This document shows positions 36,888-45,803 of a stretch of DNA of 64,000 nucleotides, piece by piece (position 1 is the first letter of the stretch; each line of letters starts with the position of its first letter). The stretch lies in assembly GCA_900770215.1 (NCBI GenBank), contig CAAGJW010000019.1, forward strand, positions 1 to 64,000, in the 5' to 3' direction. A model generated the notes under the pieces. That model was not told the origin of the DNA. It worked only from the letters and a program-made list of their open reading frames with translations, and ran no database searches. Source of the stretch: Bacteroidales bacterium (lineage in GTDB: Bacteria; Bacteroidota; Bacteroidia; Bacteroidales; Muribaculaceae). The translations under genes were made by a program, and so were the position numbers.

Positions 36888-38393
36888 TCAATAGGTATCG
36901 ACATAGTCATCATCGTCGTAGGTCTGGATGGGATCCATTGTGCACAAAATTTCAATAAAGGTCAATGCAGGAATGTCGTGCTCATGCGCTGTGTAGAACA
37001 AGCCGTCGCCCTGAGTGGCATTCTTGAAGCCAAAGTTGAAAAATCCCCTGGTACTGTCGACATCCGACTGCACATAGAACCCTATGGGCGAGGATGCAAA
37101 ACGGTCTTTCAAGTCGGCCGAAGAGTCATAAAAATTGTCTTCCACCATTTCGTGATCGAGACGTGTCACACACACGGTCGAGCCTTCGGCCCATACCAGT
37201 ACTGGCATGCCCTGATAGTTGAACAAGTGCTTGCCGTCTTTCAACATGTCGGGCTGGCCCATTTCGTCGGCAAATTTCACAATAGATTTCACCACAAGCT
37301 GTGGGTGAGTTGACTTGAGCGCAAGGGCCATGTTCCAGTCGTCGACAAAAGTGGCGTCGCTGTCACCAGCAAGATAGCTCGGGGCCATGGCAAAAGCAAT
37401 GGGACCGTCGATCGATCTCACGATGCCCCGCACGTCAAGTTTGTCCATCGAAGGCAAATTGCTCAACAGATTGATGCTCTTCTTTATTTGGTCCAGCTGG
37501 GCAAACTTCTCTCCCTTCACGCTCACCGCAAACAGATATTTCATCGTGTTGGGGATGCCCTTGAGAAACTCGTTGTCGGGCTTGGCAAGTGTCGCGCTCA
37601 ACAAGGTAACGTAGTCGCTGTGGGCGTCGGCCTTGATTTGTGCAGTGAAACTGGCACCGTCGTTCTCAAATTTCATTCCCATTACAAAAGCCTTGATATC
37701 AGAGTCGGTGATGATCGACAAGAATGGATACTGCTGCATGGCATTTTTGAAACTTGGTAACGACTGCAACATGGCATTCAAGCCCTTTATGTCGAAGTAG
37801 GCATTGATGTCGTTGTCACGGCCGATGCAATCTTTTATGTCGTCGACATCGCGAATGCTGCGCTGTGTCTTACTGAAGATGAGCCTTGCAGCATCGGTTC
37901 GGGCTTTCTCATCGGCCACATAGTTGTCGCGCCCTATCAAGAGGACATCGTCGTCGATCACAAACGAGTAGGCCTGATAGCCCAAGTAGTCCACGTCATC
38001 CACCTGCTTGAATTTACTGCCCGTGCGATATTCCAGCAGCTGCTTGGCAGCATCCTCATCGTCGAGGGTGGCGAGACACACATACCTGAAAGTACCCTGG
38101 CTGTAAAAGAAATACACATTGTCGCCAAAGTCGAGTCCCGACTTGGGCAGGTCGCTCATCACCTCGCTCATGAGCGAGCCGTCGTGCTTGTCGATGACGC
38201 GCTTGAGCTGGTCGGGCAGAACACAGTCGCCGCCCTTGTCGAGCTTTGCTTTTTTGATGAAATTAGGCACCTTGATGCATATTACGCCTGTGGCGTTGCT
38301 TGGAATCATCTTCTCCATATTGCGGTTGTCGCTGCAAGAGGTGGCAACAAAAATAAGCAGTACTCCTAATAGTATTTTAATGACAGAATTCAT
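36888..38393 (-). CDS. DUF4836 lipoprotein
   Basis: 501 residues. The lipobox VATSC at about residue 20 gives a lipid-modified Cys, so it is anchored in a membrane facing the periplasm or surface. The rest matches DUF4836, a Bacteroidota family with no known function (NATGVICIKVPN near the N-terminus). Single gene with its own promoter. Confidence 0.82.
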   Translation of the reverse strand: MNSVIKILLGVLLIFVATSCSDNRNMEKMIPSNATGVICIKVPNFIKKAKLDKGGDCVLPDQLKRVIDKHDGSLMSEVMSDLPKSGLDFGDNVYFFYSQGTFRYVCLATLDDEDAAKQLLEYRTGSKFKQVDDVDYLGYQAYSFVIDDDVLLIGRDNYVADEKARTDAARLIFSKTQRSIRDVDDIKDCIGRDNDINAYFDIKGLNAMLQSLPSFKNAMQQYPFLSIITDSDIKAFVMGMKFENDGASFTAQIKADAHSDYVTLLSATLAKPDNEFLKGIPNTMKYLFAVSVKGEKFAQLDQIKKSINLLSNLPSMDKLDVRGIVRSIDGPIAFAMAPSYLAGDSDATFVDDWNMALALKSTHPQLVVKSIVKFADEMGQPDMLKDGKHLFNYQGMPVLVWAEGSTVCVTRLDHEMVEDNFYDSSADLKDRFASSPIGFYVQSDVDSTRGFFNFGFKNATQGDGLFYTAHEHDIPALTFIEILCTMDPIQTYDDDDYVDTY

Positions 38394-38424
38394 CGTTGTG
38401 TTAATTTTTGTTGAATTGTCGCTG

Positions 38425-38455
38425 CAAAGTTAGCACTATTATTTAAAAAAGCGAA
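38425..38455 (-). promoter_or_regulatory. Promoter of the DUF4836 gene
   Basis: TTCG (38455-38452), 19 bases, TAACTTTG (38432-38425) on the minus strand. Confidence 0.5.
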
Positions 38456-38474
38456 TAAAGCTTTGCAAAAATGG

Positions 38475-38489
38475 ATGTAAATTTTACAT
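38475..38489. promoter_or_regulatory. Perfect 15-bp palindrome, candidate operator
   Basis: ATGTAAATTTTACAT, 7-bp arms around one base. It lies about 20 bases upstream of two TAAATTTG boxes (38501-38508, 38520-38527) that would start the polyamine operon, and on the other side of the DUF4836 promoter. Placement fits a dimeric repressor or activator site for either gene. Confidence 0.5.
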
Positions 38490-38572
38490 GTAGTTCATTG
38501 TAAATTTGATAGAATTTATTAAATTTGGCGTGATAAAAGTTACAACAAAACGGTCTTACAATTTTTTTCATC

Positions 38573-38797
38573 ATGAATGACATTTCCGACATATTAAGGA
38601 CTCTGCTTGACCAGTTGAGCATGGCAAGCGAAGTCGATGCAGAATTCGCCAACATGCTTGAGTGTGACGACACGTTGAAGAACGACTATGAGGAGTGGTG
38701 TGAAGCCAACGGATATGATATAAAAACGGGATATAAAGATTATGTTGACGAGATCATTGACTCTCGTGACTCGATATGGGAAAATTTGAATGAATAG
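38573..38797 (+). CDS. Small acidic protein, unknown function
   Basis: 74 residues, strongly acidic (about 22 Asp/Glu), helical, with no membrane segment and no recognised family. Its stop overlaps the start of agmatine deiminase by 8 bases, and two promoter-like boxes precede it, so it is almost certainly translated and coupled to polyamine synthesis. Whether it acts in that pathway is unknown. Confidence 0.7.
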   Translation: MNDISDILRTLLDQLSMASEVDAEFANMLECDDTLKNDYEEWCEANGYDIKTGYKDYVDEIIDSRDSIWENLNE

Positions 38798-39839
38798 CAT
38801 AAAAAAAATCATCAATCTACCTGCCGAATGGCAGCCACAAGATGCCATACTCATTGCATGGCCTCATGCTGCAACCGACTGGAACTGCATTTTGGATGAA
38901 ACCGTTGCGTGCTACAAGCAGATAGCCCAGCACATACTGGCGTGTGAGGACCTCATCGTGGTGACACCCGATGTTGAGCAGGCAAAGGCCGACATGGCAA
39001 GCGCGATTGCACAGGCAGCGCACCATGTGCATTTTTACTGCATCGACACCAACGACACGTGGGCCCGCGACTTCGGCCCAGTCACCGTGAGTGTTGACAG
39101 ATGCATGACGGCACTCGACTTCCAGTTCAACGCTTGGGGCATGAAATATGCCGCCGACAAGGACAACCAAATTGTGAGGCGTCTTGCAGCGTGCCACATT
39201 TTTAAGCAACCCGTAATCAATTGTCACGACTTTGTGCTCGAAGGAGGCTCGATAGAAACCGATGGCAACGGCACGTTGATGACAACGACCAGCTGCCTGC
39301 TTGCCAGCAATCGCAACGAGAAAATGCAGCAACCCGACATCGAGCGGTACTTGAAAGCAACACTCGGTATCGAGCACATCATCTGGCTCAAGCACGGAAT
39401 GGTTGCAGGCGACGACACCGACGGGCACATCGACACACTTGCACGGTTTGCCCCTGGCAATATCATACTATACAACGGCACGGGGGGCCAACACGATGAC
39501 CAGGCGCACAGCCTCGGCGAGATGAAACACGAGCTCGCCGCAGCCCGCAACAGCGACGGGCAGCCCTATCGTCTTGTCGAGCTGCCTCTCCCCCGTCCCA
39601 TTTATGACGAAACCGGCCAGCGACTGCCTGCCACCTATGCCAATTTCCTTGTCACCAACGGGCAAGTGCTTGTACCCACCTATGAGCAACCCGACAACGA
39701 TACCATTGCCCTCAATACTATACAACAAGTATTCTCTGGTCGCACAGTGACAGGCATCGACTGCACCTCACTCATCAAGCAACACGGATCACTGCATTGC
39801 GTCACAATGCAGATTCCACAAAACACATTGAAACTATGA
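38790..39839 (+). CDS. aguA: Agmatine deiminase
   Basis: Converts agmatine to N-carbamoylputrescine and ammonia. 349 residues of the guanidino-modifying fold. WARDFGP, GDDTDGHIDTLARF (Asp and His of the catalytic set) and the C-terminal nucleophile Cys in GSLHCVTMQIP are present. It overlaps aguB by ATGA, giving a fixed two-step route to putrescine. No arginine decarboxylase is in the window. Confidence 0.95.
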   Translation: MNSIKKIINLPAEWQPQDAILIAWPHAATDWNCILDETVACYKQIAQHILACEDLIVVTPDVEQAKADMASAIAQAAHHVHFYCIDTNDTWARDFGPVTVSVDRCMTALDFQFNAWGMKYAADKDNQIVRRLAACHIFKQPVINCHDFVLEGGSIETDGNGTLMTTTSCLLASNRNEKMQQPDIERYLKATLGIEHIIWLKHGMVAGDDTDGHIDTLARFAPGNIILYNGTGGQHDDQAHSLGEMKHELAAARNSDGQPYRLVELPLPRPIYDETGQRLPATYANFLVTNGQVLVPTYEQPDNDTIALNTIQQVFSGRTVTGIDCTSLIKQHGSLHCVTMQIPQNTLKL

Positions 39840-40711
39840 AATTAGGTATTATACAGCAACATAATACTCCCGATGTTGACAGCAACAGAAGGCGTTTAAT
39901 CGAGAAGATAGAGAAACTGGCGACCTCTGGTGCAGAGCTCATCGTATTACAAGAGCTTCACAACACTCTGTATTTTTGCCAAACCGAAGACGTTAGCAAC
40001 TTCGACCTGGCCGAGCCCATACCAGGTTGCAGCACGCAAGTCTTTTCGGCCGTGGCACAGCGGTGCAACATCGTGCTGGTCTCTTCTCTGTTTGAAAAAA
40101 GAGCTGCTGGATTGTATCACAACACTGCCGTAGTATTTGAAAGAGACGGAAGCATAGCCGGAAAATACCGCAAAATGCACATTCCCGATGATCCTGCCTA
40201 TTACGAAAAGTTCTATTTCACCCCTGGTGATTTAGGGTTTACTCCCATCAACACATCGGTGGGCAGGCTGGGTGTGATGGTGTGCTGGGACCAGTGGTAT
40301 CCCGAGGCAGCACGCCTCATGGCGATGAAAGGCGCCGAGATACTCATCTACCCCACTGCCATAGGCTATGAGAGTAGCGACTCGGCCGAGGAGAAACAGC
40401 GGCAACGAGAGGCATGGATCACAGTGCAGCGGGGCCATGCCGTAGCCAACGGCATCCCGCTTGTTGCCGTCAACCGCGTGGGCCACGAGGATGATCCCTC
40501 GCACATGACCCACGGTATCGACTTCTGGGGCAGCAGTTTTATCACTGGTCCACAGGGCGAAGTGCTGTATCAAGCTCCACAAGACCAGGAAACAGAGCAG
40601 GTGGTCGAAATCGACATGAAACGAAGCGAGAATGTGAGACGCTGGTGGCCATTTCTTAGAGACCGTCGTTGCGAGGCCTATGGCGACATCACAAGCCGCT
40701 ATCTCGACTAA
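39836..40711 (+). CDS. aguB: N-carbamoylputrescine amidase
   Basis: Hydrolyses N-carbamoylputrescine to putrescine. 291 residues from the ATG at 39836, which overlaps the aguA stop; a longer frame inside aguA is spurious. Nitrilase triad in place: Glu in LQELHN, Lys in KYRKMH, Cys in VMVCWDQWYPE. Its stop interlocks with the stop of the convergent DUF5686 gene (CTAA). Confidence 0.95.
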   Translation: MKLGIIQQHNTPDVDSNRRRLIEKIEKLATSGAELIVLQELHNTLYFCQTEDVSNFDLAEPIPGCSTQVFSAVAQRCNIVLVSSLFEKRAAGLYHNTAVVFERDGSIAGKYRKMHIPDDPAYYEKFYFTPGDLGFTPINTSVGRLGVMVCWDQWYPEAARLMAMKGAEILIYPTAIGYESSDSAEEKQRQREAWITVQRGHAVANGIPLVAVNRVGHEDDPSHMTHGIDFWGSSFITGPQGEVLYQAPQDQETEQVVEIDMKRSENVRRWWPFLRDRRCEAYGDITSRYLD

Positions 40712-43239
40712 AATGCGAAATGCAGGCTCACACGCAGTCCTTGCCTGTCTACGCCAGGTACATTGCGGTAGGTGAGCCGCCATACCCAGTCGACGCGCAG
40801 AAAAGTGAGGATATTGTCGAGTCCCACGCCCACTTCCATATAGGGCTTGGAACCAAGCCCAACAGTGAGAGCTCGCTCGGGAAACTGGTACAAATCTTGG
40901 TTACGTGCAGGGTCGTTTCTCTTCGACAACGAGCCGTAGATGCCGCGGAACGACACCACTTCACGCAGTTTCAGTCGCTTGAGCAGCGGTATATAATTCA
41001 TAATTGCACCATTCATCCAGTAGGTCACATCCCACTGCAAGTTCTGGTCGGTGACATATTCCATAGCATTGAGCAGTGAGAAACTTTCGGGCTGTATCGT
41101 GTAGGTGATGTTGGCATTGGGATACAGCAATTCAGGATAAGGCACACGGCTCCAAATCTTGGCTCCCTTCAAAATAATATCGGTGTATCCCCATGCCGAA
41201 AACCAAAAACGCTTCTGAAGCCCAATCTCGGTCTTGTTGATTTCAAAGTCGTTGCCCAAAAAGCGCTTTGGCATATAGGTGTGCTTCAACGTGACGATGG
41301 GATTGTCGATGTTGATCGGAAAGCGATAGCTGCGTGTCTGGTAGAACTTTTCACCCGGGGCATAACGCAGGGTCACATTAAATCCAGCTTCATGATAATG
41401 GGCAAAACTTTGACCATGGCCATCGATAAAAGGAAGCAATGTGCTCGCCTGGTGCATGTCGTGCTCAATCGAGGCTGCCACCGAGAACCCGTTGGGCAAC
41501 TCCAGCTTGTACTCGAGTTGATTCAATCTCAGATAGTTGATCTTGTCGTCGCGATGGCGACGTATCATCAGCACGGCATTGTCTTGGCTTGTATATAGAT
41601 AGTTCTGCCCTATCTTGTCGAGATCGTAGGAAGTGGTGAACTTAATAGAATGTATGGGGAACTCCATGCTGTGATACCGCTTCTTGTTGAAAGAGTATTC
41701 AAGATTGAAACCATATTTCACCTTTTTATCCTTGAATCCATAGGCTACATGCCACCTGCTGAACCAGTGGGGGCTGAGATTGGCCGTAGTCATGCCCCCC
41801 ACGCGCATGCGGAATCCCTCAAGCTCGTTGCTATTGATAAACGTGTTGAGTGCGCCTATGTCAAACTTGCTGGGGCTCCCCGTCGCAACGTAGCCTTGTG
41901 CCAGCGTGGTGATGCACTTCTCGCCCCAATAGAAAAGCTTGGAGCTGCGCAATTTCTTCATCAAGGCATGCATGTAGCCCTCATCGTGTTTGATACCGGC
42001 CGGCCGGGTACCGACCCAGAAAGCCTTGTCGTGACGGTCGGCACCATGAGCCACAATCTGCTCGCCACCCATGTCGAAGATAGCCATATCACGGGGTTGA
42101 ACTGTAGAAAAATTGGAATAAAAGGTGTTGCGGCGTGCATAGAGTCCCTGCGTGTTGGGCATCACCTTGAACTCGATAGTGACATCGTCGCGAGTCTTGT
42201 GTCGACACCCGTCATCGCCTTTATCAAATTCCTGTGTCACATACACATGCTCCACATAGTTCAAGTTGATGCGGCGAGGCAAGTTCATCGACAGCTTTTT
42301 AAGAAACATCGATGTGTCGCCCACTGCAAAATACATGCGCCCTATAAACCCAAACGACTCGGTGTTGAAAGGCACAAAATCGAGTTCGACACATTTCACG
42401 CCTTCAACATTCACTGTGTCGACAAGGTAGTATTTGTAGAAGTTAGGGCCAATTTTGGAGAGGGGGCTTACAAATCTGTTCTGCATGAAATTGATGTCAT
42501 TGCCATATATATTGATTTCACGGAAGGCATCGTCCATAAATTTCTTGATGCTCATGTAGTCGAAGTCCTCGTCGAAGCCTGCATGCTGCCGGGCAGTGAT
42601 GAGCTGCTTGTGAGTGGACGGGCTCTTGCGGTAATAATCAGTACTCACAGTCTCGTTGAGCGAGACGGGCAAAATCATTTTCCCTGTCACTTCGCTTGAA
42701 TCGAGATACTCAGCAGCACCTTTAAAGGTGCGCATAATCAAGTTTTTATCAACATGCCCCAGGTCGTTGAGCCCAAAAGTCATTTGCTCATATTTGTCAT
42801 AACTGTAGTACGGTTTTTCAAACGGGTCTTGATCTTTCATGTGACTTCGCACTTTCTCGATAAAGGCAATAGCTGGATTTCCCTTCTTCACATAGTGCTC
42901 TCGATGTTTCCTTATGACCACTTCGTCGAGAGTGCGCGTCGATGATTCCATATTCAAAACCACCCTACGGTCTCCTGCCTTGAGTTCAAACTCCCTGGTC
43001 TTGTAATTCACTGCTTGTACTCTTACCGTGACCCATGCCGATGGCACGCCAACGGTAAACTTGCCGTCGACACTGCATATCACGCCTTGCTTGGTACCCT
43101 TTACATAAACCGAAGCATAGGGAATGGGCTGATTTTCCAAGCTGTCTTTTACAACCCCCGAGATGTAGGCTGCTTGGCAATAAACCTGCTGAACTATTAT
43201 AATCAGAAAGAGCGCTAAACTCCAAAATCTTCTTACCAT
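40708..43239 (-). CDS. DUF5686 outer-membrane protein with carboxypeptidase-regulatory-like plug
   Basis: 843 residues. Signal peptide, then a CarboxypepD_reg-like beta domain (ISGVVKDSLENQPIPYASV, about 25-105), then the DUF5686 region. Its alternating aromatic strands and the aromatic-ended C-terminus (SLHFAF) indicate an outer-membrane beta barrel. The family is often next to TonB-dependent receptors elsewhere, but not here. Function unknown; about 70-100 bases of leader lie beyond a TAACTTTG box at 43305-43312. Confidence 0.85.
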   Translation of the reverse strand: MVRRFWSLALFLIIIVQQVYCQAAYISGVVKDSLENQPIPYASVYVKGTKQGVICSVDGKFTVGVPSAWVTVRVQAVNYKTREFELKAGDRRVVLNMESSTRTLDEVVIRKHREHYVKKGNPAIAFIEKVRSHMKDQDPFEKPYYSYDKYEQMTFGLNDLGHVDKNLIMRTFKGAAEYLDSSEVTGKMILPVSLNETVSTDYYRKSPSTHKQLITARQHAGFDEDFDYMSIKKFMDDAFREINIYGNDINFMQNRFVSPLSKIGPNFYKYYLVDTVNVEGVKCVELDFVPFNTESFGFIGRMYFAVGDTSMFLKKLSMNLPRRINLNYVEHVYVTQEFDKGDDGCRHKTRDDVTIEFKVMPNTQGLYARRNTFYSNFSTVQPRDMAIFDMGGEQIVAHGADRHDKAFWVGTRPAGIKHDEGYMHALMKKLRSSKLFYWGEKCITTLAQGYVATGSPSKFDIGALNTFINSNELEGFRMRVGGMTTANLSPHWFSRWHVAYGFKDKKVKYGFNLEYSFNKKRYHSMEFPIHSIKFTTSYDLDKIGQNYLYTSQDNAVLMIRRHRDDKINYLRLNQLEYKLELPNGFSVAASIEHDMHQASTLLPFIDGHGQSFAHYHEAGFNVTLRYAPGEKFYQTRSYRFPINIDNPIVTLKHTYMPKRFLGNDFEINKTEIGLQKRFWFSAWGYTDIILKGAKIWSRVPYPELLYPNANITYTIQPESFSLLNAMEYVTDQNLQWDVTYWMNGAIMNYIPLLKRLKLREVVSFRGIYGSLSKRNDPARNQDLYQFPERALTVGLGSKPYMEVGVGLDNILTFLRVDWVWRLTYRNVPGVDRQGLRVSLHFAF

Positions 43240-43286
43240 CTAATCTTTTTAGCTGAATTTTAGGGACACAATCGGTCCAAAAGAAG

Positions 43287-43312
43287 TAAATTTGCAACGA
43301 AACGCAAAGTTA
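43287..43312. promoter_or_regulatory. Divergent -7 boxes between the DUF5686 and CYTH genes
   Basis: TAAATTTG on plus (43287-43294) and TAACTTTG on minus (43312-43305) lie 10 bases apart and face away from each other. Neither has a clear -33 partner. Confidence 0.4.
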
Positions 43313-43382
43313 GACATTTTATGTGTTTCACCGTGCGCCCAGAAGCGACGATTATTGGCAATTTATTGTTTTTTTACATAAA

Positions 43383-43853
43383 ATGGCAACCGAAATCGAA
43401 CACAAGTATTTAGTCACCGACGACAGCTATCGTGTGATGGCAACCGAAAGCCACGAGCTCGTGCAAGGCTACATCTCGAGAGAGAGCGGTCGCACCGTGC
43501 GCGTGCGCACCGTCGACGCTGCAGCCTTTCTCACCATCAAGGGCGCATGCAAGGGCATGTCGCGACCTGAGTTTGAATACAATATCCCTATCGAGGATGC
43601 CAGGCAGCTGCTCAAGCTGTGCCCTGGCCCTATTATCGCCAAGACTCGTTCGATTGTAATGTATGAAGGCGAGCGGTGGGAAATCGACACCTTTCATGGG
43701 CAGCTCGAGGGCTTGGTCACCGCCGAGCTTGAGGTGCCCAGTGAGAGTCACAAGTTTGATCTGCCTCCATTTGTGGGCCGAGAGGTGACAGGCGACCATC
43801 GTTTTGCCAACAGCCAGCTCACGACCTACGACGCTCTAAAACCGGCGCTCTAA
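43383..43853 (+). CDS. CYTH-domain triphosphate tunnel protein
   Basis: 156 residues from the ATG at 43383, which places the EIEHKYLV (ExExK) signature at the N-terminus as in the family. Alternating Arg and Glu in VRVRTV, FLTIKG and RPEFEY line the tunnel. Close to bacterial inorganic triphosphatases that hydrolyse tripolyphosphate; CyaB-type cyclase activity is less likely. Its last 18 bases overlap rlmD tail to tail. Confidence 0.9.
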   Translation: MATEIEHKYLVTDDSYRVMATESHELVQGYISRESGRTVRVRTVDAAAFLTIKGACKGMSRPEFEYNIPIEDARQLLKLCPGPIIAKTRSIVMYEGERWEIDTFHGQLEGLVTAELEVPSESHKFDLPPFVGREVTGDHRFANSQLTTYDALKPAL

Positions 43854-45248
43854 AGCCACCACGTTCTCAACGTGCTGCGTGTGGGGGAACATGTCGACAG
43901 GTTGAATTTCAACCACCCTGTACTTGGCATCAAGCAGTTGTAAGTCTCTTGCCTGAGTGGCTGGATTGCAACTCACATAGACCATGCGCTTGGGCTCGGC
44001 ATTCAAGATCACATTCACCACATCTTGATGCATGCCAGCACGAGGCGGGTCGATAATCATCACATCGGGCACACCATGCTGGGCTATGAAGTCGCTAGTG
44101 AGCACGTCTTTCATGTCCCCTGCCACAAAATAGGTATTGTCGATTCCATTCACCGCGCTGTTGAGCTTGGCATCGGCAATGGCTTCGGGCACATACTCGA
44201 TGCCTATCACCCTGCGCGCCTGCCGCGACACAAAATTGGCTATAGTGCCTGTACCCGTATAGAGGTCGTAGACGAGCTCATTGCCTGTGAGTTGCGCCAT
44301 GCGACGGGCCACCCTGTATAGTTCATAGGCCTGCCGCGAATTGGTTTGATAGAACGATTTTGGGCCCACCCTGAACTTAAGCCCCTCCATCTCCTCCTCG
44401 ATATACTCCTTGCCGTGATCAAGTATGAAAGCTTGGTCGCCCAGCGAGTCGTTTCTCTTAGTGTTCACGACATGCATCAAGCTGGTGATTTCGGGGAAAT
44501 GGTCATGCACGGCATTCATCACATCGGCTATTGCATCGTCGTCCTGCTCGCCAAACACGATCACAAGCATCAGCTGGCCAGTAGACGCCACCCTTATCAT
44601 CATCATGCGCATGAGGCCGGTGTTGTTGCGCATGTCGAAGAAAGTGTAGCCCTTGCTCAGTGCATATTCCTTAACAAAAACCCGCAACTGGTTGTTGATG
44701 CCGTCCATGAGCCAGCACTTTTTGATGTCGAGCACCTTGTTGTAGCCATTTGGGATGTGAAAACCCACGGCATTACGGTCGGGAAACAACTCGCCACTCT
44801 GCAGCTGCTCGGCCGTGAGCCATTCCTTGTCGCTGAAGGTGAACTCCAGCTTGTTGCGATAGGCAGTGGTGCATTGAGAACCCATAATGGGATTTACAGC
44901 AGGCAGGTCGACTTTGGCAATGCGCTCAAGGGCGTCGACCACTTGCTGCTGCTTATATTTGAGCTGGTACTCATAGGGGATGTGCTGGAACTTGCAACCA
45001 CCACACACACCGAAATGCTCACAAAATGGCTTGATTCTTATATTGCTCGGTTTCACGAGATTCACAATGTGACCCTCGGCAAAACTATGTTTTTTTCGGT
45101 CTATTTTCACATCGGCCACGTCGCCTGGTGCCCCGTAGGGAATAAACACCACCAGGTCGTTCCACCTTGCCAGACTTTTACCCTCGGCAGCTATTTTAGT
45201 TATTTCAAGCCCCTCAACCACGGGCAGCTCTTTGCGTTTTCTACTCAA
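43836..45248 (-). CDS. rlmD: 23S rRNA (uracil-5-)-methyltransferase RlmD family
   Basis: Methylates U1939 of 23S rRNA or a related uridine. 470 residues: N-terminal TRAM domain, the 4Fe-4S cluster motif (CEHFGVCGGC, fourth Cys downstream), the SAM-binding VYDLYTGTGTIA, and the nucleophile Cys in VSCNPAT. Bacteroidota often carry several such paralogues with shifted targets, so the exact uridine is uncertain. A TAAATTTG box is at 45270-45277 on the minus strand. Confidence 0.88.
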   Translation of the reverse strand: MSRKRKELPVVEGLEITKIAAEGKSLARWNDLVVFIPYGAPGDVADVKIDRKKHSFAEGHIVNLVKPSNIRIKPFCEHFGVCGGCKFQHIPYEYQLKYKQQQVVDALERIAKVDLPAVNPIMGSQCTTAYRNKLEFTFSDKEWLTAEQLQSGELFPDRNAVGFHIPNGYNKVLDIKKCWLMDGINNQLRVFVKEYALSKGYTFFDMRNNTGLMRMMMIRVASTGQLMLVIVFGEQDDDAIADVMNAVHDHFPEITSLMHVVNTKRNDSLGDQAFILDHGKEYIEEEMEGLKFRVGPKSFYQTNSRQAYELYRVARRMAQLTGNELVYDLYTGTGTIANFVSRQARRVIGIEYVPEAIADAKLNSAVNGIDNTYFVAGDMKDVLTSDFIAQHGVPDVMIIDPPRAGMHQDVVNVILNAEPKRMVYVSCNPATQARDLQLLDAKYRVVEIQPVDMFPHTQHVENVVALERRF

Positions 45249-45386
45249 TGTTTTTTAATTTTAGTACCACAAATTTAGGTAAAAATCGTGAGAATTTACA
45301 CTCACAGTATAGAAATCGATGCAAATGCCTCATTTTCTGGACCATTTTCAACCTGGTAATAGCTAAAAATCTCTCTTTGTGCTTGA

Positions 45387-45803
45387 TCACAACTGCTGCA
45401 TTGACGACGACACGTCGATCACGTCGTGAAGAGGGATCACGATGCGGTTGTCGAGCACAAGCACTCGCATTAAGTCATCGACCCTGGTCAACGTGCCAGT
45501 CAACGTGCAGTAGTGGCCTCCATCCTTCTTCCTGTCGGCCACAAAATAGGTCACAGTCACTTGCGGGCGGCAATCAATGCGATCGCGCAGCACGGCCATC
45601 TTGCGATCGAGCAACTCGCGTGCATTCTCGTCAAGACACACTTGCACATCGGTGAACCGGGCGGCCTCGACGATAGCCTCGTCGTAGCCTGTGAGTGCCG
45701 CAAAGGGAGCAAACTGCGCAGCTCTCGACTGCAAGGACATGGGCTTGTGCACGGCCGAGACGTGGTGTGGCAGGTTGATGATATCATCGTAATTGCCGCT
45801 CAT
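45387..45803 (-). CDS. YolD-like protein paired with the Y-family polymerase
   Basis: 138 residues. MSGNYDDIINLPHHVS and QSRAAQFAPFAALTGYDEA are typical of the YolD-like proteins that accompany UmuC-type polymerases in Firmicutes. Its ATG overlaps the polymerase stop by 4 bases. Probably an accessory to translesion synthesis; the biochemistry is not known. Confidence 0.82.
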   Translation of the reverse strand: MSGNYDDIINLPHHVSAVHKPMSLQSRAAQFAPFAALTGYDEAIVEAARFTDVQVCLDENARELLDRKMAVLRDRIDCRPQVTVTYFVADRKKDGGHYCTLTGTLTRVDDLMRVLVLDNRIVIPLHDVIDVSSSMQQL

